From Cloacimonetes bacterium UBA3541 (GTDB lineage Bacteria > Cloacimonadota > Cloacimonadia > Cloacimonadales > Cloacimonadaceae): a stretch of 38,455 nt of DNA. The translations under genes were made by a program, and so were the position numbers. This document shows, piece after piece, positions 25,899 through 32,186 of the stretch (position 1 is its first letter; each line of letters starts with the position of its first letter). The notes beneath the pieces were generated by a model. That model had not been told where the DNA came from, did not search any database, and was given only the letters and a program-made list of their open reading frames with translations. The stretch spans positions 1 through 38,455 of the forward strand of contig DFOM01000030.1 of NCBI GenBank assembly GCA_002376725.1, read 5' to 3'.

Positions 25899-25936
25899 CT
25901 TACTAAATAAATCCTTATTTTCCTCAATTTAGTAAG
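25899..25936. repeat. Inverted repeat between PAP2 and HhH-barrel genes
   Basis: CTTACTAAAT (25899-25908) pairs perfectly with ATTTAGTAAG (25927-25936) around an 18-nt loop. On the minus strand it lies downstream of the PAP2 gene, but no T-run follows the stem, so a terminator role is weakly supported. It could also be an operator for the envelope operon that starts at 25706. Confidence 0.4.
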
Positions 25937-25979
25937 GATTTTAGCTTTATTAGATTAAAAATTTTAAAAAAATTGCTCT

Positions 25980-26768
25980 TTAAAATTCATAACAAAATCT
26001 TATTCCAGATAGGTCCGGTTCATAATTGAAAGTTAAACGAGGTGTATCTTTCAGCACTAATTTAGCAGAAAGATAGCCAATTATAGAACCAATAAATACA
26101 TCACTAGTCCAATGTTTATCATCATTTAGACGAGAATAGGAAGTTAGTATTGCTAGGGCATAGGAAAGTGGAGGAACCCATTTATCTTCTTTATATTGTT
26201 CCGCAAAGATAGGTGCTAAACTCCAGACTAGGGCTGAATGAGCAGAAGGAAAGGAATCATTATGAAATGAAAAAGAACCCGTGCTCCAGAATTCTTTCCC
26301 TTTTTCAGCTTCTGGTCTGGGTCTTTGAGTTATTATTTTTAAACCGGAGGTTAAGCCCTGAGCTAATACTGCACTTTTTATACTTAACAGTCCAGTTTCC
26401 ACAGTCTTATCAGATTTAAAACCATACCCTGATAAAGTTAAAATCCCTAAAACTGGATACATATACTTAGCATTGCCAAAAACTTCAAATACCATAGATA
26501 CATCATCAACCAATTCAGGACTATTTCTTTGATAAAGCTCTCGTAAATTATCATCTTCCAGATAGAGAATTCCTCCCATTAAAAGCACTCCACCTGCCTT
26601 TAAGTAGTCATCTTTATCCCAGCTAAAAGGAGCAGTAGCAGCCTTAGAGATGGTTGAAGGATAGGACCATAAATATTCTTTGAGATAGGGAACAGCCACT
26701 TCAGCTGATAGACTGATGAACATCAATATTTCTAAGCATATTAGAATAAAAATACAATATTTTTTCAT
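25980..26768 (-). CDS. PAP2-family membrane-associated phosphatase
   Basis: 262 residues with an N-terminal signal or anchor helix (about 4-22). The three acid-phosphatase motifs of the PAP2 superfamily are present: KIITQRPRP (KxxxxxxRP), FPSAHSA (PSGH type, with Ala in the third place) and SRLNDDKHWTSDV (SRxxxxxHxxxD). Such enzymes remove phosphate from lipid phosphates such as undecaprenyl diphosphate, phosphatidate or lipid A at the periplasmic face. There are fewer clear transmembrane helices than in classic six-helix lipid phosphatases, resembling soluble or lipid A-phosphatase-like exported forms. AGGA precedes the ATG. Monocistronic. The substrate cannot be read from the sequence. Confidence 0.9.
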   Translation of the reverse strand: MKKYCIFILICLEILMFISLSAEVAVPYLKEYLWSYPSTISKAATAPFSWDKDDYLKAGGVLLMGGILYLEDDNLRELYQRNSPELVDDVSMVFEVFGNAKYMYPVLGILTLSGYGFKSDKTVETGLLSIKSAVLAQGLTSGLKIITQRPRPEAEKGKEFWSTGSFSFHNDSFPSAHSALVWSLAPIFAEQYKEDKWVPPLSYALAILTSYSRLNDDKHWTSDVFIGSIIGYLSAKLVLKDTPRLTFNYEPDLSGIRFCYEF

Positions 26769-27478
26769 AATTGATTCCTGAATCTGGATGCTAATTTTTT
26801 TCCTTTATATAAATCAAAACTAATCAGGCAAGATAATTTTAATCTCTACTGATATAAAGTCCAATTTATTAGCCTCTGAAGAAAAATGGAAAATAAATAA
26901 TATTTTCCTACTTTTCTCTTCTTTAGCTCATTTCACTTATATAAAGCTTTAATATTAATAAGCTCCTAACAATATATTTGCAATTTAAATAATTTGTACT
27001 CAGCCAAAAACAGAATAAAGCATTTATGGTAGCTATCTTATACATTTTTCAAAGGTTATCTTGCTAATATTTCATTCCCCTTTTTAATAAATTTGCAAAT
27101 CACCTGAATTAATGCGTAATTCAACTTATTTTAGATTGATTGTTAACCCCTTGATTATTCACACTTGATTTTTCTTAATATATTTAATTTATGTCCAGCT
27201 TATATCCAGCTTATGTCCGACTTATGTCCAGCTTATGTCCAATATTGGACATAAGCTACGGATTAATTGATAATTAGCTTATTATCTTCTTTACAAAAGT
27301 GGCAGGTATCATCATAATTTTTTGGAAGTAAAATTGACTGGTTGATGAACAAACTGTGATTCAGACAAACAACTAGAAAACAGATAAATTATCTTCACTA
27401 TTTTAACGCTAACTATTTCCTTGACTTTTAAATGCTTTTTATTGAATTGGCTATAAATCTGAAATAAGGTAATATAGG
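26769..27478. other. 710-bp gene-free region upstream of the hydrogenase operon
   Basis: No convincing ORF. It must contain divergent promoters for the PAP2 gene (minus) and the hydrogenase operon (plus). The outstanding structure is the 11-bp repeat array and palindrome at 27191-27257. TTGACT at 27421-27426 could be a -35 element for the operon but lacks a well-placed -10. AAGG at 27466-27469 is a plausible RBS for the first gene. Confidence 0.5.
27191..27257. promoter_or_regulatory. 11-bp direct-repeat array ending in a perfect 28-bp palindrome
   Basis: Units ATGTCCAGCTT (27191-27201), ATATCCAGCTT, ATGTCCGACTT and ATGTCCAGCTT (27224-27234), then ATGTCCAATAT, follow each other with an exact 11-bp period, about one helical turn. 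The last two overlap a perfect palindrome at 27230-27257 (AGCTTATGTCCAAT and its reverse complement, no spacer). It sits 222 bp ahead of the first hydrogenase-operon gene. A cooperative regulator-binding site is one reading; an intergenic repeat unrelated to regulation is the other. Confidence 0.65.
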
Positions 27479-27826
27479 ATGAAATTATCGGATATAGTAA
27501 AGATACTTGATGCGGAAGTATTAACACCAGAAGTAAATCTGGATATAGAAGTTCCCTGTGCTTTTGCTTCGGATTTGATAAGTGACATCTTGATGTGCAC
27601 TAAAGAACCAACTTTACTTCTCACTGGTTTGACTAATCAGCAGGTAATCCGCTTAGCGGATATGATTGATATTATTGGTATTATATTTGTGCGAGGAAAG
27701 AAGCCACCTGCAGAAGTGATAGAGATGGCAAAAGAACGCAATCTTCCTTTAATTTGCACAAAAAACACGATGTACCGTTCTAGCGGTCTATTATATAATG
27801 CTGGATTACGCAGTTGCCGAATCTGA
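27479..27826 (+). CDS. DRTGG-domain protein, first gene of hydrogenase operon
   Basis: 115 residues forming a single DRTGG-type domain, a fold also found at the N-terminus of HprK and in phosphotransacetylase-associated regulators. Recognisable are the start MKLSDIVKILDAEVLTP, the strand-turn ASDLISDIL (the DRTGG-motif region), and the end IIFVRGKKP...LPLICTKNTMYRSSGLLYNAGL. Family members sit in [FeFe]-hydrogenase signalling clusters of many anaerobes, but their ligand is not established. It shares the fold with the second copy at 29636-29983. It overlaps or abuts the ATPase gene downstream. Start at 27479 with AAGG nine bases upstream. Confidence 0.85.
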   Translation: MKLSDIVKILDAEVLTPEVNLDIEVPCAFASDLISDILMCTKEPTLLLTGLTNQQVIRLADMIDIIGIIFVRGKKPPAEVIEMAKERNLPLICTKNTMYRSSGLLYNAGLRSCRI

Positions 27827-28331
27827 TATGGCGGAATTTTGGTATATCCGCCCTGGATATGAACACGCTGTGCAAAAACATTTTAAAAATCAGCAAGAAC
27901 CTGAAGTAAGTCTGGAATCCTTGATTAGAGAAAAAGATTTCAATGAAGCAGGAAAGGGCTCTGCTGAGGTTAAAAATCTGCTTAAACGTCTAGGGGTGAA
28001 TCCTGACATTTTAAGACGCATAGCGGTTGCTGCCTATGAAGCAGAAATTAATGTCGCAGCTCATTCTCTGGGTGGTGCAATGCTCAGTAATATTTATCCG
28101 GATAGGATTCATATGGTATTTCTGGATAACGGACCAGGCATTGCTGATATAGAACAGGCTATGATGCCAGGATTTTCTACTGCAGATGAGATGGTTAGAG
28201 AACTTGGTTTTGGAGCTGGATTAGGTTTACCCAATATCAAGAAAAATACTGATGCTCTACACATTGTCTCGGAAGCAGGAGACAGCACTATGCTGGAATT
28301 TTTAGTTTTCTTTAATAATAATGGACAATAA
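27798..28331 (+). CDS. RsbT/RsbW-like GHKL ATPase of the hydrogenase cluster
   Basis: Up to 177 residues. After an N-terminal segment (YIRPGYEHAVQKHF), a GHKL ATPase domain shows helix AGKGSAEVKNLLKRLGVNPD, N-box AAYEAEINVAAHSLGG, G1 box FLDNGPGI and G2 box GFGAGLGLPNI. It lacks receiver and DHp domains, so it is an anti-sigma-type serine kinase, in the manner of RsbT. Two starts are possible: ATG 27798 (29-bp overlap with the DRTGG gene) or ATG 27828, one base after that gene's stop (TGATATG). The second would drop ten residues before MAEFWY. The gene overlaps the H-cluster protein gene by 11 bp. No cognate STAS gene is in the operon. Confidence 0.85.
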   Translation: MLDYAVAESDMAEFWYIRPGYEHAVQKHFKNQQEPEVSLESLIREKDFNEAGKGSAEVKNLLKRLGVNPDILRRIAVAAYEAEINVAAHSLGGAMLSNIYPDRIHMVFLDNGPGIADIEQAMMPGFSTADEMVRELGFGAGLGLPNIKKNTDALHIVSEAGDSTMLEFLVFFNNNGQ

Positions 28332-29631
28332 AGAATATTTTCATGCCGTTCAAATAGTAGAAGATAATTGTACAGGTTGCACATCCTGTGTTCGGGTTTG
28401 TGCTACGGAAGCTATCCGTGTGCGTAATCGCAAGGCTCTAATAGACCCTGCCCGATGTGTGGATTGCGGTAACTGCGTAGTTGCATGCAAGTTTCATGCT
28501 ATTATCCCGAAAAGTGACTCACTTGAACTGATTAATAAATTTAAATATAAAGTGGCAATTGTTTCCACCTCCTATTTCGGTCAATTTTCCGAAGATGTCT
28601 CCTATGAAGTTGCCAAACAAGCTATTTATGAACTTGGCTTTGATCAAGTGGAAGAAGAAGCGATGGTAACCGATTTTATGATACAGATGATCCGAGATTA
28701 TGTCCGTATGCATCGGAATAGAAGACCAATTCTTTCCAGCAATTGCCCTACCGTTGTCAGATTGATACAATTGAAGTTTCCTTCTCTGCTGCCTAATATC
28801 TTTCATATTGAAGCACCTATGAGCATCCTAACTCGCTATCTTAGAGATAAAATACAAAAAGAGAAGGGCTTGAAAGAAAATGAGATTGGAATCTTTCTCA
28901 TTGTACCCTGTCCTGCTCATGTAACTGCAGTTCACCAACCTGAAGGTGCCTATAAACATTTGCAAGATGGAGCTTTTGCTATAAGTATGATTTATGGTAA
29001 AGTGCACGAACATATCAAAAGACTTCAAAATGAACCTACCCCTAATATAGTCACCTATCCTAAAGGTCTAACCTGGGCTCTTTCCGGTGTTCAAGCTGAC
29101 CTAGTTGATTGTGAGGATATCCGTGCTCTCTCCGCTAATGGCATTGATAATGTGATTGAAATATTGTCTCGGGTTGAAGACCATTATCTTGACCAGTATG
29201 ACTATATCGTTCTGCGCAGTTGCACAAATGGCTGTGTAGGTGGCTTCTTTAATGTGGAAAATCCCTTTGTAGCAATGAGTAGAATAAAGAAGATGATTAA
29301 AGAAGGAAAAGACACACCGGTAAATTTAAAGGAATTGGAAGAACTCTATAGAGCTGGTGAATTTGATGTAGCACCTCTTTCTCCGCGTCCGATAATGGAA
29401 CTGGATAAGGACATCAAAACTGCAATCGTCAAAATGAAACAACTTAATGAGATACTAACCACATTACCTGGTCTCAATTGTTGTGCCTGTGGCTCTCCTA
29501 GTTGCTATGCCTTAGCCGAAGATATAGTGCAGGGCAAAGCTACGATTGATGATTGTCTGGTCCTTCTCAAACGTTATACTCTTGAAAGCATACAAGATGA
29601 TTTTCTAAAGAAAAATAAAAACAAGGAATAA
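28321..29631 (+). CDS. Sensory-type [FeFe]-hydrogenase-like iron-sulfur protein (HydS-like)
   Basis: 436 residues. Two N-terminal [4Fe-4S] motifs (C17, C20, C23, C27 and C46, C49, C52, C56) precede an H-cluster domain with altered signatures: L1 SSNCPT (C142), L2 PCPAH (C197) and L3 SCTNGCVGG (C301, C305). The four H-cluster cysteines are thus present, but the catalytic surroundings differ from HydA: the usual lysine of L2 is H200 and the GGGQP end of L3 is GGFFN. A C-terminal four-cysteine motif (C387 or C388, C390, C395, C412) resembles the Fes-type [4Fe-4S] domain. No PAS domain is fused. Proteins of this kind are proposed H2 sensors. Its position between DRTGG and ATPase genes agrees with signalling rather than bulk H2 turnover. 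Confidence 0.88.
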   Translation: MDNKEYFHAVQIVEDNCTGCTSCVRVCATEAIRVRNRKALIDPARCVDCGNCVVACKFHAIIPKSDSLELINKFKYKVAIVSTSYFGQFSEDVSYEVAKQAIYELGFDQVEEEAMVTDFMIQMIRDYVRMHRNRRPILSSNCPTVVRLIQLKFPSLLPNIFHIEAPMSILTRYLRDKIQKEKGLKENEIGIFLIVPCPAHVTAVHQPEGAYKHLQDGAFAISMIYGKVHEHIKRLQNEPTPNIVTYPKGLTWALSGVQADLVDCEDIRALSANGIDNVIEILSRVEDHYLDQYDYIVLRSCTNGCVGGFFNVENPFVAMSRIKKMIKEGKDTPVNLKELEELYRAGEFDVAPLSPRPIMELDKDIKTAIVKMKQLNEILTTLPGLNCCACGSPSCYALAEDIVQGKATIDDCLVLLKRYTLESIQDDFLKKNKNKE

Positions 29632-29635
29632 ACTA

Positions 29636-29983
29636 ATGCCTCGTTTATCAGAAATACAAGATTTAATAGCAGGAACGAATCTCACACCTGAGCTTGATCC
29701 TACTCAGATTAATATCACCGGTGGTTATGCAGGTGATATGCTTAGTGATGTTATGAGTTCAGCTAAAAGTGGTCAAGCCTGGATAACTATTATGAAACAC
29801 TTAAATATTGTTGCAGTTGCTTCTTTAGTTGAAATTCCCGCTATCATTCTAGCAAAAAGCAATATTCCCGAAGCAGCTGTATTACAAAAAGCCAATGCAG
29901 AAAAAATCTGTATCCTTTCCAGTCCCAGAGATACTTTCACTATTTCGGGCATACTTTACAAATTGCTCAATCCTGATTATTAA
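29636..29983 (+). CDS. Second DRTGG-domain protein
   Basis: 115 residues, the same length and fold as the protein at 27479-27826, with moderate similarity: start LSEIQDLIAGTNLTPELD, GGYAGDMLSDVM, and the end ILSSPRDTFTISGILYKLL. It starts 4 bp after the H-cluster gene and ends 2 bp before the PHP gene, so it is part of the same transcript. Two DRTGG copies flanking an H-cluster protein suggest a heterodimeric or alternating regulatory subunit. What it binds is unknown. Confidence 0.83.
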   Translation: MPRLSEIQDLIAGTNLTPELDPTQINITGGYAGDMLSDVMSSAKSGQAWITIMKHLNIVAVASLVEIPAIILAKSNIPEAAVLQKANAEKICILSSPRDTFTISGILYKLLNPDY

Positions 29984-29985
29984 AA

Positions 29986-30723
29986 ATGCAATGGTTTACA
30001 GCAGATCTTCATATTCATTCTGTGCTTTCTCCTTGTGGAGGCTTGGAGATGTCTCCACAAAACCTTATTACTCAGGTAAAAAAGAAAGGAATTGATTGGA
30101 TGGCTCTAACTGACCACAATTCACTAGCTAATTGCCCTGCTTATGCTACTGTAGCAGAAAGGGAAGGCGTTTATTTTACCTGGGGAGTAGAAGTGCAGAC
30201 CTCAGAAGAAATCCATCTACTTATTTATTTTGATGCTTGTAATAAAGGAAAAGAATTTGGGGAACTGCTCTATAACTCTTTGCTCCCAATTGATAACAAT
30301 CCAGATTTTTTCGGAGACCAGGTTATCATTGACGAAAACGAAAATATTTTACAGATGGAACCTAAAGCCCTAATAAATTCCTCCATCTGGGATTTAAATA
30401 CAACGGTAGAAACAGCTATGAAGTATGGAGGATTTTGTGTTCCTGCTCATATAGATGCTGAAGCCAATAGTATCATTAGTCAGCTGGGATTTATTCCAGA
30501 TAACCCTGAATTTAACCTCTTTAGCATCACTGCCAGAGCTAATACTGAACTATTGATTAGCAGATATCCATCTTTAAAGGGAAAATCTTTTCTCCGTGCT
30601 TCAGATGCACATTATCTTTCGGATGTCGGTTCAGGAACAAGTAAAATACTGGTGAAAGAGCCTTCTGCCTATGAATTAGCCCAAGCAGCACTGAAAGCAG
30701 AAGGCAGAAAAATTGTAGTTTAA
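29986..30723 (+). CDS. PHP-domain phosphoesterase of the hydrogenase cluster
   Basis: 245 residues of the PHP superfamily (trinuclear metal phosphoesterases). Ligands seen: H9 and H11 (ADLHIHS), D43-H44 (LTDHNSL), E69 (GVEVQ), H155 (PAHID), and D207 and H209 (SDAH). Related stand-alone PHP proteins remove phosphates from nucleotides or histidinol phosphate. Here it sits between the DRTGG gene (2 bp upstream) and hydC (23 bp downstream), which suggests hydrolysis of a phosphorylated signal or a phosphoprotein. Substrate unknown. Confidence 0.9.
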   Translation: MQWFTADLHIHSVLSPCGGLEMSPQNLITQVKKKGIDWMALTDHNSLANCPAYATVAEREGVYFTWGVEVQTSEEIHLLIYFDACNKGKEFGELLYNSLLPIDNNPDFFGDQVIIDENENILQMEPKALINSSIWDLNTTVETAMKYGGFCVPAHIDAEANSIISQLGFIPDNPEFNLFSITARANTELLISRYPSLKGKSFLRASDAHYLSDVGSGTSKILVKEPSAYELAQAALKAEGRKIVV

Positions 30724-30746
30724 AAAAATAAATATAGGAGGAGTTA

Positions 30747-31229
30747 ATGACTCCCGTCAGTACACAGGATAACGCTCTTTATGAGCGTTTAAAAAAGGTT
30801 ATTGAAGAATATAAGAGTTTGCGCAATCCTCTTATTGAAGTTTTGCGTCAGGCACAGGACATTTTTGGCTATTTACCTATTGAAGTGCAAGAATTCATTG
30901 CTCAAGAAATGAATATTCCAACAAGTAAAATCTATGGCATTATTACCTTTTACAACTTCTTCACTATGAAACCTCGGGGTAAATATACCATTAACCTTTG
31001 TATGGGAACTGCTTGTTATGTGAAAGGTGCTCCACGTCTAGCCCAAATGATGGAAGAAGAGCTCGGAGTGAAAGTTGGTGAAACTACTCCCGATGGTAAG
31101 TTTACTCTTAGTGCGGTACGATGCGTTGGTGCTTGTTCTCTTGCTCCAGTCTTTGTTATTGGAGAGGACACATATGGAAGAGTAGATACCCGAGACAAGA
31201 TGTCTGCTATTTTAAAACGCTACGAATAG
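30747..31229 (+). CDS. hydC: NuoE-like [2Fe-2S] subunit of NAD-linked [FeFe]-hydrogenase
   Basis: 160 residues. Thioredoxin-fold subunit with [2Fe-2S] ligands C85, C90 (CMGTAC) and C126, C130 (CVGAC), all present. The conserved helix IYGIITFYNFFTMKPRGKY precedes the first pair. It belongs to the 24-kDa NuoE/HydC family, which partners the FMN-binding NuoF/HydB subunit. AGGAGG lies ahead of the ATG, the strongest RBS in the operon so far, and fits the transition from signalling to structural genes. The following ATPase gene begins 8 bp later. A second NuoE-like gene is at 34051. Confidence 0.93.
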   Translation: MTPVSTQDNALYERLKKVIEEYKSLRNPLIEVLRQAQDIFGYLPIEVQEFIAQEMNIPTSKIYGIITFYNFFTMKPRGKYTINLCMGTACYVKGAPRLAQMMEEELGVKVGETTPDGKFTLSAVRCVGACSLAPVFVIGEDTYGRVDTRDKMSAILKRYE

Positions 31230-31237
31230 GTAAGATA

Positions 31238-31807
31238 ATGCAAGATATCTCTCTGCATCTACTGGATATTATAGAAAACTCTGTTCGTGCTGGTTCCAGA
31301 AATATCCAAATCCGTATTATTAAAGATACCAATGCTAATTTCTTACGAATTATTGTTAGTGATGATGGCATAGGTATGGACCCGATGACACTGGAACGGG
31401 CACAAGACCCTTTCTTTACCAGCAAAACAGAACGAGAAAAAAAGGTTGGACTGGGAATTCCACTGCTTAAGCAAAACGCTGAATTATGTAATGGCTCTTT
31501 CAAAATAAGAAGTGAACCTGGAAAAGGAACCGTTTTAACGGCAGAATTCCAGCTTGACCACATTGATAGAATGCCCCTCGGAGACTTAAAAGAGACACTC
31601 CTTTCAGCCATTGTGGGACATCCTGAGGTCAATTTCAGTATTATATTAAATTCTCTGGATAAGGATAAAGAAAAATCATTCCATTTTGAAACTGCTCCTA
31701 TTAAGGAAGAATTAGGAGATATACCTCTCACCTATCCAGATGTTATTAAATATCTTGAACAAAGTATAAATGAAGGAATACAAATAACAAATATGGAGGA
31801 TGTCTGA
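31238..31807 (+). CDS. Histidine-kinase-like ATPase without phosphoacceptor domain
   Basis: 189 residues from ATG 31238; a longer frame from 31121 runs inside hydC and is rejected. The start MQDISLHLLDIIENSVRAG places the N-box at once. The G1 box SDDGIGMD, F-box DPFFTSK and G2 box KVGLGIPLLK follow, then a C-terminal extension (about 110-189). No DHp, HAMP or receiver domain is present. Such small GHKL ATPases accompany HydC/HydB genes in anaerobes, and their role is undetermined: kinase, anti-sigma factor or assembly ATPase. TGA and the next ATG overlap by one base (TGATG). Confidence 0.88.
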   Translation: MQDISLHLLDIIENSVRAGSRNIQIRIIKDTNANFLRIIVSDDGIGMDPMTLERAQDPFFTSKTEREKKVGLGIPLLKQNAELCNGSFKIRSEPGKGTVLTAEFQLDHIDRMPLGDLKETLLSAIVGHPEVNFSIILNSLDKDKEKSFHFETAPIKEELGDIPLTYPDVIKYLEQSINEGIQITNMEDV

Positions 31808-32172
31808 TGAAAACTCTGGCAGATCTTAAAAAAATTCGTGAAAAAGCCCAGGAAGAGATGAAACTTCGGGACGGAAAAGTTCGCATTAAAATAGTAGTTG
31901 GAATGGGAACTTCGGGCATCGCTATGGGTGCTCGCGATGTGATGAAGACTTTCCTGGAAGAAATCTCTAACCGTAATCTAACTGATGTGCTGGTCACTCA
32001 AACAGGTGAAAAGGGTTTATCTTCTATGGAACCCGTAGTAGATGTGATTGAAGAAGGAAAACCCAAAGTCACTTATGGTAATATGACTCCCGAAAAAGCC
32101 AGAAGAGTAGTAGTAGAACACATTGTTAACGGTAGAGTAGTCTCTGATTATGTAGTTGCCACAGGCGATTGA
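31807..32172 (+). CDS. [2Fe-2S] ferredoxin-fold protein lacking all cysteines
   Basis: 121 residues. The fold is that of the thioredoxin-like [2Fe-2S] ferredoxins that stand before hydB in many hydrogenase operons (DGKVRIKIVVGMG..., VTQTGEKGLSSMEPVVDV, TPEKARRVVVEHI). As I recall the family, it carries GTCGIAAGAR and TGCxGLCSxEP; here these read GTSGIAMGAR and TGEKGLSSMEP. The four ligand positions, aligned to HydB C12, C16, C48 and C52, are G32, S36, E68 and S72. The protein has no cysteine at all, so it cannot bind a cluster in the usual way. The frame is intact and the gene is perfectly placed, which argues for a structural or regulatory role rather than decay. Confidence 0.85.
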   Translation: MKTLADLKKIREKAQEEMKLRDGKVRIKIVVGMGTSGIAMGARDVMKTFLEEISNRNLTDVLVTQTGEKGLSSMEPVVDVIEEGKPKVTYGNMTPEKARRVVVEHIVNGRVVSDYVVATGD

Positions 32173-32186
32173 GAGGAGGTTATTGA

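Noticed and set aside
25927..25945. Terminator for the PAP2 gene
   Set aside because: The stem is AT-rich and the minus-strand sequence after it lacks a T-run, so I list it only as an inverted repeat.
27191..27257. Possible CRISPR or iteron-type origin
   Set aside because: The units are 11 bp with no spacers, and no dnaA, rep or parA gene or DnaA box cluster is near; a regulatory or neutral repeat is more plausible.
27312..27527. 71-codon minus-strand frame overlapping the start of the first DRTGG gene
   Set aside because: It has no RBS, overlaps a real gene start, and its composition resembles translated AT-rich intergenic DNA.
27798..27830. Possible frameshift between the DRTGG gene and the ATPase gene, because they overlap
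   Set aside because: Both proteins are full-length domains that occur as separate genes, and an ATG lies one base after the DRTGG stop, so simple coupling explains the junction.
31121..31237. Extended N-terminus of the ATPase gene starting inside hydC
   Set aside because: The family begins at MQDISLHLLDIIENS; the upstream codons lie in another frame of the conserved hydC end and are not plausible protein.
31207..31731. 174-codon minus-strand frame antisense to the histidine-kinase-like ATPase gene
   Set aside because: It is a shadow of the conserved ATPase gene on the plus strand with no recognisable domain.
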